Shown here: positions 45,328 to 53,682 of the stretch, in pieces
How positions within the stretch are numbered: the first letter of the stretch is position 1
How the letters are laid out: every line of letters starts with the position of its first letter
From: Lentzea albidocapillata subsp. violacea
GTDB taxonomy: Bacteria > Actinomycetota > Actinomycetes > Mycobacteriales > Pseudonocardiaceae
NCBI RefSeq assembly: GCF_900100275.1
Contig: NZ_FNET01000022.1
Location: forward strand, 62,001 to 126,000
Reading direction: 5' to 3'
DNA length: 64,000 nucleotides
The notes under the pieces: generated by a model
The model's input: only the letters and a program-made list of their open reading frames with translations
What the model was told of the DNA's origin: nothing
Database searches by the model: none
Program-made: the position numbers and the translations under genes

Positions 45328-47556
45328 TCAGCGCACCTTCTGCACGGTGCCCCGAGCACCGTCGACCCGGATGACGTCCCCCGTGGCGATGCGGGTCGTC
45401 GCGTTGCCGCAGCCCACCACCGCCGGGATGCCCAGTTCCCGCGCCACGATCGCGGCATGCGACAAGGGCGCGCCGACATCGGTCACGACGGCCGCGGCAC
45501 GGGTGAACAACGGCGTCCAGCCGACGTTCGTCACCGACGTCACCAGGACCTCGCCGGGTTGCAGTGCCCCGCCCTCGTCGATCCTGGCGAGCACGCGGGC
45601 CACTCCCTCGACCACGCCCGCCGAGCCGGGGAACCCGGTGACGTCCGACGGCATCGGCACGTCCGAGGTCGCGTCGTAGAGGTCGGCCCGGCGGTCCGGT
45701 GAGGCGGCCCAGGACTCCGGATCGAACCGCCCGCGGATCACGGCCGGATAGGGCGGCAGCGCGCGATAACGCTCATAGGCCTGCCGTTGAGCGGGAACGC
45801 GGTCCAGCAACGAGGTCTCGCCGCCCAGCACGCGCAGCACGTCGTCGATCGGCAGGAAGAACAGGTCGTCGCCGGACGACGTCAGCTCCCCGGCCCGCAG
45901 CACGAACGCCCGCATCACCCAGAACGCGCGCACCATCTCGGAACGCGCCTGTTCCCGGGCCCGCGCCCCGGCCCCGATCCGCGCCAGCCGCCGTTCGATC
46001 CGCGGTGCCCGCCGCGGCTGCGCCGCCACCAGCCGGTCCCAGGCGGCTGCCCGCGCCGCCGCCTGCCGCTCCAGCAACGCGACGGGATCCGCCAGCGCGT
46101 CCAGTTGCGTCCTCATCCACGCCGGGTCCTCGGCGGGACGCGGCTGGTGGATCTCGAACTCGTCGTGGGACCGATGACCCCACTGCTCCGCGTACTCCTC
46201 CCAGCTCAGCTCTCCCGAGCGCACCCGCGCCAGCCCGATCAGCGGCCCCACGCTCGACAGCCCGGCGCCCGCGTGGAACCCGGTCAGCAACGTGGCGGCG
46301 TCCTCCTCGCCGGCCAGCGCCACGAGTTCGCGCCGCAACGCCACCGGCCCGCCCCCGATCATGCGCGCGCCGGCGTCGAGGATCGGGCAGACGAACCGCA
46401 GCAGCTGGTCGAGATCGTTGTGCCACAGGGCGAGCAGCGCGTCCGGCGTGGCACAGGCGGCGACGGCCCGGCGTGCGGCGGCGCAGCGGGCGGGGTTGTC
46501 GCGGACCAGCCGCGGCAACCGCGTCCGGTACAGGATCTGCTGCTTCAACGGCCCGCCCGCGCCCCGCAGCACCGCGCCGAGGATCGCGGCCCGTGACATC
46601 GGCAGCGGCGGCACGGTCACGCCGGCCGGGATGCGCCCGAACGTCTCCTCGCCGGAGCGCAGCATCGCGCCGGCCTTGCCGACGGCCGCGCCGAGCGCGG
46701 TGAAGGTGCTGATGTTGAGGTAGAAGCGGCCGCCGATGTTGCCGGAGATCCGGTGCGGCCCGATCGCCGCGCTCGACAGCACCTGCGCCAGCGACCACGT
46801 CACCGGCGTCATCACCTCGGGGATCGCCTCGCCGACGTTGCCGTTGGACCACAGGTAGTCGCCGTCGAGCGTGTCGTTCCACTCGACCCGCAACGACGTG
46901 ATCGGCCGCGCCTGCAGGATCTGGAACTCGCCCCCGGCCAGCGCCCACTCGATGTCCATCGGCGTGCCGTACAGGGCCTCGATCCGCGCACCCAGGGCGA
47001 CCAGTGACGCCTTCTGGTCGCCGGACAGGACGTCGGCCGGGTTCTCCGTTCCGCTGACGAGTGCCTCACCGAGCCCGCGGACCGCGTTGATGACCGGCTC
47101 GGCCCGCCCGGTCACGGGGTCCGCGGTGAACAGCACGCCGGAGATCTCCGCGGGCACCATCCGTTGCACGACGACCGCCATCTCGGCCGAGGTGATCCCG
47201 TTGTGCTCGCGGTAGGCGACGGCGCGTTCGGAGCACAGCGAGTCCCAGCACCGCAGGACCGCGTCGAACAGCCCGTCCTCGGACACGTTCAGCACGGTGT
47301 CGTGCTGGCCAGCGAACGACAGCCCAGGCAGGTCCTCCGCGGTCGCCGACGACCGCACCGCCACGGGTCCGCCGAGCGCGCGGAACGCCTCCAGAACGCC
47401 CTCCATCGACCGCTCGCGGTAGGCGCGGGTCGTGAGGTGGAATCCGGCGGGCACCGGCAGGCCCGCCCGGACGAGCCTTGCCAGCGACTCGCCCTTGCCG
47501 CCGGCCACGGCCAGCACCGCTCGCGGGTCGTCGAGCGGGAGGATCAACGGGATCAT
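45328..47556 (-). CDS. PEP-synthase-like phosphotransferase, related to rifampicin phosphotransferase
   Basis: A 742-residue protein in the order ATP-binding, central, swivelling His domain. The ATP part has VAGGKGESLARLVRAGLPVPAGFH, VAVRSSATAEDLPGLSFAGQHDTVLNV, ISGVLFTADPVTG and MDIEWALAGGEFQILQARPIT. The C-terminus has VGAPLSHAAIVARELGIPAVVGCG with the phosphorylated His. The lack of a PEP-binding barrel and the central helical region (about 290-640) match rifampicin phosphotransferases, which transfer the beta-phosphate of ATP to the drug. It is shorter than the usual 860 or so because a segment before RIEALYG is missing, so drug inactivation is not certain. ATG 47556 gives the typical start. 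Confidence 0.75.
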   Translation of the reverse strand: MIPLILPLDDPRAVLAVAGGKGESLARLVRAGLPVPAGFHLTTRAYRERSMEGVLEAFRALGGPVAVRSSATAEDLPGLSFAGQHDTVLNVSEDGLFDAVLRCWDSLCSERAVAYREHNGITSAEMAVVVQRMVPAEISGVLFTADPVTGRAEPVINAVRGLGEALVSGTENPADVLSGDQKASLVALGARIEALYGTPMDIEWALAGGEFQILQARPITSLRVEWNDTLDGDYLWSNGNVGEAIPEVMTPVTWSLAQVLSSAAIGPHRISGNIGGRFYLNISTFTALGAAVGKAGAMLRSGEETFGRIPAGVTVPPLPMSRAAILGAVLRGAGGPLKQQILYRTRLPRLVRDNPARCAAARRAVAACATPDALLALWHNDLDQLLRFVCPILDAGARMIGGGPVALRRELVALAGEEDAATLLTGFHAGAGLSSVGPLIGLARVRSGELSWEEYAEQWGHRSHDEFEIHQPRPAEDPAWMRTQLDALADPVALLERQAAARAAAWDRLVAAQPRRAPRIERRLARIGAGARAREQARSEMVRAFWVMRAFVLRAGELTSSGDDLFFLPIDDVLRVLGGETSLLDRVPAQRQAYERYRALPPYPAVIRGRFDPESWAASPDRRADLYDATSDVPMPSDVTGFPGSAGVVEGVARVLARIDEGGALQPGEVLVTSVTNVGWTPLFTRAAAVVTDVGAPLSHAAIVARELGIPAVVGCGNATTRIATGDVIRVDGARGTVQKVR

Positions 47557-47616
47557 GTCGCCATGGTCGTCGAAAGGGGCCTGTCCCGTTCGTACAAAGG
47601 GGGAAAGGAGATCCCG

Positions 47617-47964
47617 ATGACACAGAAGTACCTGCTCAGCATCTACCAGCCCGACGGTGAGACCCCGCCGCCCGAGGTGCTCGAACCGATCATGGCGAAT
47701 CTCGGCGCGCTGAACGAGGAGATGCAGGCCAAGGGCGTCTGGGTGTTCGCCGCCGGCCTGCACCCGCCGTCGACCGCGACCGTGCTCAGGGCGAACGACG
47801 GCGACGTGCTGATGACGGACGGGCCGTTCGCCGAGGGCAAGGAGCACATCGGCGGCTTCACGATCATCCAGGCCGCCGACCTCGACGAGGCGCTCGAGTG
47901 GGGCCGCCGGCTCGCGGGCGTGCTCAGCCCGTTGCCGATCGAGGTCAGGCCCGTCGCGTTCTGA
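47617..47964 (+). CDS. DGPF (YCII-related) domain protein
   Basis: A 115-residue protein starting MTQKYLLSIYQPDGETPPPEV, with VLMTDGPFAEGKEHIGGFTIIQAADLDEALEWG carrying the DGPF motif that names the family. The ferredoxin-like fold is related to YciI; enzymatic activity is not established. It stands one base ahead of the sigma factor gene (TGATG), the hallmark arrangement of ECF42 loci, where DGPF genes are the known regulon. AAAGGAG before ATG 47617 is a strong ribosome site. It is divergent from the phosphotransferase-like gene by 60 bp, so the promoters may overlap. Confidence 0.88.
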   Translation: MTQKYLLSIYQPDGETPPPEVLEPIMANLGALNEEMQAKGVWVFAAGLHPPSTATVLRANDGDVLMTDGPFAEGKEHIGGFTIIQAADLDEALEWGRRLAGVLSPLPIEVRPVAF

Positions 47965-49157
47965 TGATCGAGGACGTCTTCCGGGCCCAGTACGGCCGTG
48001 CGGTGTCCGTCCTGACCCGCCTGCTCGGTGACATCGACCTCGCCGAGGAGGCGGTGCAGGACGCCTTCGCCACGGCCGTGCTGCGGTGGCCGGTCGACGG
48101 CGTCCCGCCCGCTCCGGCCGGTTGGATCATCACGACGGCCCGCAACCGCGCGATCGACCGGCTGCGCCGGGAGGCCAAGGGCCACGAGAAGCAGGCGCAG
48201 GCGGCACTGCTGCACCACGAACCGGAAGAGCAGGAGGTGGGGGACGTGCCCGACGACCGGTTGCGACTGATCTTCACCTGCTGCCACCCGTCGCTCGCGT
48301 TGCCCGCCCAGGTCGCGCTGACGTTGAAACTGCTCGGCGGCCTGACGACGGCGGAGATCGCCAAGGCGTTCCTGGTACCGGAACCCACGATGGCGCAACG
48401 GATCGTGCGCGCGAAGGGCAAGGTCCGCGCGGCCCGCATCCCGTACCGGGTGCCGCGCGACGCCGACCTGCCCGAACGCCTGAAGGCCGTGCTCGCCGTC
48501 GTCTACCTGATCTTCAACGAGGGCTGGCTCGACCGGGCGGAGCTCGCGGAGGAGGCGATCCGGCTCGGCCGGGTGCTCGCGGGGCTCATGCCGGACGAGC
48601 CCGAGGTGTGGGGGCTGCTCGCCCTGATGCTGCTCGTCGCGTCCCGCCGGGAGGCACGGCTGCGGGACGGCAGGATCGTCCTGCTCCAGGACCAGGACAG
48701 GGCGCGGTGGAACGCGGATCTCGTGCGGGAGGGTCAGGACCTCGTGCGCCGCTGCCTGCGCTGGAACCGGCCCGGCCCGTACCAGCTCCAGGCCGCGATC
48801 AACGCCGTGCACAGCGACCCGCCGACCGACTGGCACCAGGTCGTCGCCCTCTACGACCAGCTGATTGCGATCACGCCGAGCCCCGTCGTGGCCCTGCACC
48901 GCGCCGTCGCGCTGGCCGAGACCGAAGGCCCGGAGCGGGCGTTGCTGGAGGTCGACGCGCTCGACCTCGATCGCTACCACCTGTTCCACGCCGTGCGCGC
49001 GGACCTGCTGCAACGGCTCGGGAAAGACCCGGCGGCGGCACTGGAGGCCGCACTCGACCGGGCCGAACACCCGGCCGAACGCGAGCTCCTGCGCGAACGG
49101 CTACGGGCTCTCCGGCTTGCGGCGGACCAGGAGGATCGCGCCGACGACGACCGCTAG
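47964..49157 (+). CDS. ECF42-type RNA polymerase sigma factor
   Basis: A 397-residue sigma factor. Region 2 (about 5-75) has VFRAQYGRAVSVLTRLLGDIDLAEEAVQDAFATAVLRWP, region 4 (about 105-165) has LPAQVALTLKLLGGLTTAEIAKAFLVPEPTMAQRIVRAK, and a C-terminal helical repeat region of about 220 residues follows (LKAVLAVVYLIFNEGW, GPYQLQAAINAVHS, LHRAVALAETEGPERAL). This long TPR-like extension in place of an anti-sigma factor defines ECF42, in which the tail is needed for activity. Coupling to the DGPF gene supports it. The last 57 bp overlap the convergent CopC gene. Confidence 0.9.
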   Translation: MIEDVFRAQYGRAVSVLTRLLGDIDLAEEAVQDAFATAVLRWPVDGVPPAPAGWIITTARNRAIDRLRREAKGHEKQAQAALLHHEPEEQEVGDVPDDRLRLIFTCCHPSLALPAQVALTLKLLGGLTTAEIAKAFLVPEPTMAQRIVRAKGKVRAARIPYRVPRDADLPERLKAVLAVVYLIFNEGWLDRAELAEEAIRLGRVLAGLMPDEPEVWGLLALMLLVASRREARLRDGRIVLLQDQDRARWNADLVREGQDLVRRCLRWNRPGPYQLQAAINAVHSDPPTDWHQVVALYDQLIAITPSPVVALHRAVALAETEGPERALLEVDALDLDRYHLFHAVRADLLQRLGKDPAAALEAALDRAEHPAERELLRERLRALRLAADQEDRADDDR

Positions 49158-49655
49158 CCCGATCAGGATCCACACCCAGACCGGCACGCCACCGGAGTCG
49201 GAGGGCGTGGTCGACGGGGGAGCGTTCGACACGGGTGCGCTCGGCGTCACCGCCGACGGCGGGGCACTGGCCGACGTGGACTGCGCCACGACGGTCATCG
49301 TGAAGCTGAACGTGCCGGTGACGGTGTCGCCGTCGTCGGACTTGGCCGACCAGGCGATCGTGTGCGCGCCGGACTTGGCGGCGGCGGTGTCGATCTTCGC
49401 CGTGATCGTCCTGTCGACGGCGTGCACCTGGGTGACCGGCAGCGTCGTGCCGTCGGCCCCCGTGACGGTGACCGCGTCCCCGTCCGGCAGCTGCACGGCC
49501 TCGCTGAACACCAGCTCGATCTGCTCGGGCGGAGCCGCCAGGGCCGCGCCGGACGCCGGATTGCTGCTCTTGAGCTCGGCGTGGGCCTGCGCGGGGACGG
49601 CCACGGCCGTCGCTGCGAGCAGTGCCAGCACGAGCACGCTTAGGTAACGCGTCAC
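49101..49655 (-). CDS. CopC-domain copper protein with C-terminal anchor
   Basis: A 184-residue protein: signal peptide MTRYLSVLVLALLAATAVAVPAQA, mature start His26 (HAELKSSNPASGAALAAPPEQIELVFSE), CopC beta-sandwich to about residue 120 (including HTIAWSAKSDDGDTVTG), a Ser/Pro/Thr linker, and a C-terminal helix VWVWILIGLAVVVGAILLV with a basic tail. The N-terminal His and the Asp/His residues fit the Cu2+ site of CopC. No CopD or YcnI partner is next to it, so it stands alone. It probably binds copper at the outer membrane face. It overlaps the 3' end of the sigma factor gene. Confidence 0.85.
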   Translation of the reverse strand: MTRYLSVLVLALLAATAVAVPAQAHAELKSSNPASGAALAAPPEQIELVFSEAVQLPDGDAVTVTGADGTTLPVTQVHAVDRTITAKIDTAAAKSGAHTIAWSAKSDDGDTVTGTFSFTMTVVAQSTSASAPPSAVTPSAPVSNAPPSTTPSDSGGVPVWVWILIGLAVVVGAILLVRRKPESP

Positions 49656-49710
49656 GTGCGCAGCGTAGTGGCTGTGCCGATCAGTCCGGCAGTCTCAGAA
49701 CCGGGAACCG

Positions 49711-50883
49711 TCACGCCACCGGCCGGGGTAACTGCGGCGTCACCGGCACGTACGACAATCCGGTCGCGACGAGGGCGGCCACCGCGGCGGCGAGCACGGG
49801 CGCGACGGGCTCCACCTCGTACAGCAGCGCGCTCAGCATCGGCGCGGCGATGAACGTCAGCCCGCTCGTGGTGGTGACCAGCCCGGCCGTCAGGCCCTGG
49901 TGCCGCGGCCCGGCGCCGAGCGAGGCCGCCGCGGCGAACCCGGTGAGCGCGAGACCGACGCCGACCGCCACCACCAGGAACGCCAGTGCCATCAACGAGG
50001 ACGACGGCGCCACCGCGAGCAGCGCGTAGCCGGCCACCGAGACGGGGGAGCCGATCCGCATCAGCCGGACCGGGTACCACTTCAGCAGCGGCACGAGCAG
50101 CCCCTGCGTCAGCACGAGCCCGATGGCGGAGGCGAACAGCACGCCCTCGACGGCGCCCGCGGCCATCCGCAGCTTGTCCACGGCGAGGTACACGACGACG
50201 ACCTGCGCCATCCCGAGTGACAGGTAGAGGAAGAAGCCGGTGCCGAAGGCGGGCACCAGAAGCAGCGGCTGGACCTGCACCGGTTCCCCCGGCTGCGGAG
50301 CGAGAGGCTTCAAGGTGGCGAGGACCAGGAGCGAGAGCAGCAGGGCGACCCCGGGCGCGACGTACAGCGGCAGCCACATCGACGCCACCGCGAGCGCGCC
50401 GCCGGCGACCGGGCCGATCACGGCGCCGAGGCTCTGAGCGGCACCGACGAAGCCGATGGCTCGGGTGCGCGCCGTCTCGCTCTGGGTGGAGAGACCCGCG
50501 ACGGCGAGCGCGGCGACGAGCACCGAGGCGAGGCCCGCGCCGAACAGCACGGCGCGGAACAGCAGCACGAACGCGAACGCCAGGTTCGGGGTCAGCGTCT
50601 CGTCGAGGCCGAACGCCACCGTCGCGGCGAAACCGGCGGGCCCGGCCACGCACAGCACGAGTCCGGCGAACAGCACGGGACGCGGTCCCACGGCGTCGAA
50701 CAGCAGTCCCCAGAGCAGGCTCGTCACGGTGATCGTCACGGACGTGACCGTGAACACCAGGCTCAGCTGGAAGGCGGTGAGGGCGAGTTCGCCGGCGAGC
50801 GGGGCGATGACGCCGGTGAGCATCTGGTGCACCGAGTACATGACCAGCAACGCGGCCAATAACGGCGTCAAGGATCTGGGCAC
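49711..50883 (-). CDS. MFS transporter
   Basis: A 390-residue major facilitator with 12 hydrophobic segments, beginning LTPLLAALLVMYSVHQMLTG and ending with AAAVAALVATGLSYVPVTP. The loop after helix 2 (LLFDAVGPRPVLFAG) matches the MFS motif with Asp and Arg, and ARTRAIGFVGAAQSLGAVIGPVAGG is the motif C helix of antiporters. It therefore probably effluxes a drug or metabolite. It is monocistronic, divergent from the first HATPase gene. No regulator is adjacent, and the substrate is unknown. Confidence 0.82.
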   Translation of the reverse strand: MPRSLTPLLAALLVMYSVHQMLTGVIAPLAGELALTAFQLSLVFTVTSVTITVTSLLWGLLFDAVGPRPVLFAGLVLCVAGPAGFAATVAFGLDETLTPNLAFAFVLLFRAVLFGAGLASVLVAALAVAGLSTQSETARTRAIGFVGAAQSLGAVIGPVAGGALAVASMWLPLYVAPGVALLLSLLVLATLKPLAPQPGEPVQVQPLLLVPAFGTGFFLYLSLGMAQVVVVYLAVDKLRMAAGAVEGVLFASAIGLVLTQGLLVPLLKWYPVRLMRIGSPVSVAGYALLAVAPSSSLMALAFLVVAVGVGLALTGFAAAASLGAGPRHQGLTAGLVTTTSGLTFIAAPMLSALLYEVEPVAPVLAAAVAALVATGLSYVPVTPQLPRPVA

Positions 50884-51003
50884 GCTGTCCCCCTGGATTC
50901 GCGGCGGAGCCGTGAGGGTAGATCAGGTTGATGAACGAGTGGTTTGGCCGCGGATGCAGCTGGGTAACCCGCCGCCGAACTGATCAACTGACCGAGGAGC
51001 GGT

Positions 51004-51399
51004 TTGGCTCGCGACCAGGCAGCCAGGACGGGTGAGGCGGCGGATCTGCCCCTGGGCAGGCAACGACCGTCACTCGCGGCCGTCCGCCGCTGGGTACGGC
51101 TGGAACTGACGGGCGAGGACGCGGACGCCGTCGCCGATGTGTTGCTGGTGGTGAACGAGCTGGTCAGCAACGCCTACCGGTACACGTCGGAACCGTCGTT
51201 CCTGCGCGTCGTCGTGGAACCGCACAAGATCCGCATCGAGATCGCGCACGACGCCCGTGCCCATCCGCCGTTGCGCAAGGTGTCCCGCCCGCAGCGCGGC
51301 TACGGCCTGGTCCTGGTGGCCCGGCTGTCGGATCGCTGGGGGGTGGACAGGGCGCACGGTGGCACCGTGGTCTGGGCCGTTCTTCCCAGGCCGACGTGA
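51004..51399 (+). CDS. Anti-sigma-type ATP-binding protein (RsbW/HATPase)
   Basis: A 131-residue protein with only the GHKL ATPase fold: DVLLVVNELVSNAYRYTSE (N box), IRIEIAHDARAHP (G1 position, with HDA replacing DxG) and GYGLVLVARLSDRWGVDR (G2-like), ending GGTVVWAVL. This matches the many small RsbW-like proteins of actinomycetes, which sequester sigma factors or anti-anti-sigma factors. The start is TTG 51004 after GAGGAGCGG; no better ATG is present. A second protein of the same class follows 82 bp later, about 130 residues and similar in order, so the pair may be a tandem duplication. No STAS gene is nearby. Confidence 0.8.
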   Translation: MARDQAARTGEAADLPLGRQRPSLAAVRRWVRLELTGEDADAVADVLLVVNELVSNAYRYTSEPSFLRVVVEPHKIRIEIAHDARAHPPLRKVSRPQRGYGLVLVARLSDRWGVDRAHGGTVVWAVLPRPT

Positions 51400-51481
51400 T
51401 GGCAGGCCGGCAGGTTTCGATCTGTGCGTTCTGGGGTACCGAGGCTCGTGCCTTGAAACAACAGGGCGCGGGGAGATGCTG

Positions 51482-51883
51482 ATGGGTATTGCAGGACGGT
51501 CCACCGAACGACTGGACCTCGTCCTACCGGAGGGTGTTCTACCGCTCGCGAACGTGCGTGCGGAGGTTCGTCGTCTCCTGAGAGGAATGCACGAGAACGT
51601 CGTGGTCGACGTGATGGTCGTGGCCACGGAACTCGTGAGCAACGCCTACCACCACGCCGCCCCGCAGCGACGCGCGCGCATTCTGTGCCTGCCGGAGCGC
51701 GAGGTGGTGCGGGTCGAGGTCGACGACGGAACGCCCGGCCGGTTCCCCCAACTCGGCCGGATGGGGTTCCTCGGGCGTCGGCAGCGGGGGTTGTTGCTGG
51801 TCAACGGCCTGGCGCAGGTGTGGGGGCACAACCGGTTCCCGGACTCCAAGACCGTGTGGGCGGACGTGTCGACCGTCAGGTGA
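51482..51883 (+). CDS. Anti-sigma-type ATP-binding protein, second copy
   Basis: A 133-residue HATPase-like protein: VVDVMVVATELVSNAYHHAAP (N box), VVRVEVDDGTPGRFP (intact D-x-G G1 box) and QRGLLLVNGLAQVWG. The G1 box is complete here, unlike the first copy. GGGGAG at 51470-51475 favours ATG 51482 (spacing 6 nt) over ATG 51476, which touches the ribosome site. It resembles proteins paired with BldG-type anti-anti-sigma factors or with kinases. The gene's last 8 bp overlap the convergent beta-lactamase gene. The partner sigma factor is not in the window unless it is the ECF42 protein, which is unlikely. Confidence 0.78.
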   Translation: MGIAGRSTERLDLVLPEGVLPLANVRAEVRRLLRGMHENVVVDVMVVATELVSNAYHHAAPQRRARILCLPEREVVRVEVDDGTPGRFPQLGRMGFLGRRQRGLLLVNGLAQVWGHNRFPDSKTVWADVSTVR

Positions 51884-52775
51884 GGGTCCTGACGACGTAG
51901 GCGGCGGCTTCGGCGACGAGAGCCTCGTCGTACTTGGCGTCCGCGGTTGACTTGCTGGACATGATCGCGATCAGGACCGGCTCCCGGCCCGGTGGCCACA
52001 CGACCGCGATGTCGTTGACCGTGCCGTACTGCCCGGTGCCGGTCTTGTTGGCGACCCTGCTGCCCGCGGGCACCGCGGCCCGGACGCGCTTTGCCCCGGT
52101 GACCGAGCGTTCCAGCAGGCCGGTCAGGAAGTCGCGCTTCGCCGGTTCGAGGGCGTCGCCGAGCACGATCCGCTGGTAGTCGGTGCCGAGTGAGCGCGGG
52201 GTGGCGGTGTCGCGCGGGTCGCCGGGCGTGGCGGAGGTGATGGCGGGCTCGACGCGGTCCATGCGGGTCTCGGTGTCGCCGAGTTCGCGCAGGTACCTCG
52301 TGAGCTCCGCCGGGCCGCCGAGGTCGCGCAGCAGCAGGTTGCCCGCCGTGCCGTCGCTGTACCGGACCGCGGCGTCGCACAGGTCGCGCAGCTTCATTCC
52401 TGTTCGGACGTTCTGCCTCGTGATGGCCGAACTCTTCATCAGGTCGGCCTCGGTGTACGTCACGACGGTGTCCAAATGCGACATCGGGTTGCGGTGCAGC
52501 ACGGCCGCCGCGGCAAGGCCCTTGAACGTCGAGCAGAACGCGAACCGTTCGTCCGCCCGGTGCTCGATCGTGCTGCCGTTGTCGCTCATCGCGTAGACGC
52601 CCAGCCGTGCGTCGAACTTCTTCTCCAGTTCGGACAACGCGTCGTGCCGCACGGGCGCCGCACTGGTCGTCGTGGCCGGTGGTGCCGTACTGATCGGGGC
52701 CGGAGCCTGCGGGGCAGCGCATCCGGCGAGCGGGAGCAGGGCGAAGGTTTTCAGAACTGTGCGTCGGTCGGCCAC
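51876..52775 (-). CDS. Class A beta-lactamase, lipoprotein
   Basis: A 299-residue serine beta-lactamase. The N-terminus has Arg4-Arg5 and lipobox LAGC with Cys19, so it is Tat/Lpp-exported and anchored. The active site shows Ser82 in STFK, Ser140-Asp-Gly (the common motif is SDN), Glu176 of the omega loop (RVEPAIT), and Lys244-Thr-Gly (KTGTGQYG). All catalytic residues are present; SDG is typical of several actinobacterial enzymes and alters substrate range. It hydrolyses penicillins and perhaps cephalosporins. It is divergent from pdxY by 55 bp; no BlaR/I regulators are near. Confidence 0.9.
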   Translation of the reverse strand: MADRRTVLKTFALLPLAGCAAPQAPAPISTAPPATTTSAAPVRHDALSELEKKFDARLGVYAMSDNGSTIEHRADERFAFCSTFKGLAAAAVLHRNPMSHLDTVVTYTEADLMKSSAITRQNVRTGMKLRDLCDAAVRYSDGTAGNLLLRDLGGPAELTRYLRELGDTETRMDRVEPAITSATPGDPRDTATPRSLGTDYQRIVLGDALEPAKRDFLTGLLERSVTGAKRVRAAVPAGSRVANKTGTGQYGTVNDIAVVWPPGREPVLIAIMSSKSTADAKYDEALVAEAAAYVVRTLT

Positions 52776-52830
52776 CTGATCACACTACGTTCAACGATCG
52801 GGGCGGGGAGTGGCGCTCTAGGCTGGCGAA

Positions 52831-53682
52831 ATGAAGGTTCTGTCCATCCAGTCCGTGGTCGCCCACGGCCACGTCGGGAACTCCGCGGCGGTGTTCCCGC
52901 TGCAGCGCATCGGGGTCGAGGTCGTCCCGATCCCCACGGTCAACTTCTCCAACCACACCGGGTACGGCGCCTGGCGCGGGCCGCTCATCCCGCCGCCGGA
53001 CGTGGCCGAGATCCTGCTCGGGGTGGAGGAGCGCGGGATCTTCCCCCAGGTCGACGCCGTGCTGTCCGGTTACCAGGGCGGGGCGGGCATCGCCGACGTG
53101 ATCGTCGACGCGGTGCGCCGGGTGAAGGCCGCGAACCCGGCGGCGCTCTACGCGTGCGACCCGGTCATGGGCAACGCCAAGTCCGGCTGTTTCGTGGCTC
53201 CCGAGATCCCCGTGCTGCTGCGCGACCGGGTCGTGCCGGTGGCCGACATCATCACCCCGAACCAGTTCGAACTGGGGTTCCTGACCGGCACCGAGCCGGT
53301 GAGCATCGACTCGACGCTCGCCTCGGCCGACCTCGCCCGCGCGATGGGCCCGTCGACCGTGCTGGTCACGAGCGTCGAGCGGCAGGACCGGGAGGAGGGC
53401 ACCATCGAGATGCTCGTCGTGGACGACGCCGGCGCGTGGCTGGTGACCACCCCGCATCTGCCGTTCAAGGCCAACGGGTCCGGCGATGTCACGGCCGCGC
53501 TGTTCACCGCCCACTACGTGCAGACGAAGGACGCGGCGCTGGCGCTGGAGCGCACCGCGTCCAGTGTCTTCGACCTGATCGAGCTGACCTACCGCTCCGG
53601 TGAGCGCGAGTTGCGGCTGGTGCAGGCCCAGGAGTTCTACGCGGCGCCGCGGATGCAGTTCAAGGCCGAGCAGGTGCGCTGA
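52831..53682 (+). CDS. pdxY: Pyridoxal kinase PdxY
   Basis: A 283-residue ribokinase-fold kinase: SIQSVVAHGHVGNSAAVFPLQRIG is the pyridoxal-binding N-terminus, TVNFSNHTGYGAWRG the flap, LSGYQGG, YACDPVMGN the metal/phosphate site, TPNQFELGFLTG, and FKANGSGDVTAALF the anion hole and catalytic Asp. It phosphorylates pyridoxal in the salvage route to PLP. ATG 52831 fits the family start. The last 23 bp overlap the convergent GntR gene; the length and motifs are standard. Confidence 0.93.
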   Translation: MKVLSIQSVVAHGHVGNSAAVFPLQRIGVEVVPIPTVNFSNHTGYGAWRGPLIPPPDVAEILLGVEERGIFPQVDAVLSGYQGGAGIADVIVDAVRRVKAANPAALYACDPVMGNAKSGCFVAPEIPVLLRDRVVPVADIITPNQFELGFLTGTEPVSIDSTLASADLARAMGPSTVLVTSVERQDREEGTIEMLVVDDAGAWLVTTPHLPFKANGSGDVTAALFTAHYVQTKDAALALERTASSVFDLIELTYRSGERELRLVQAQEFYAAPRMQFKAEQVR

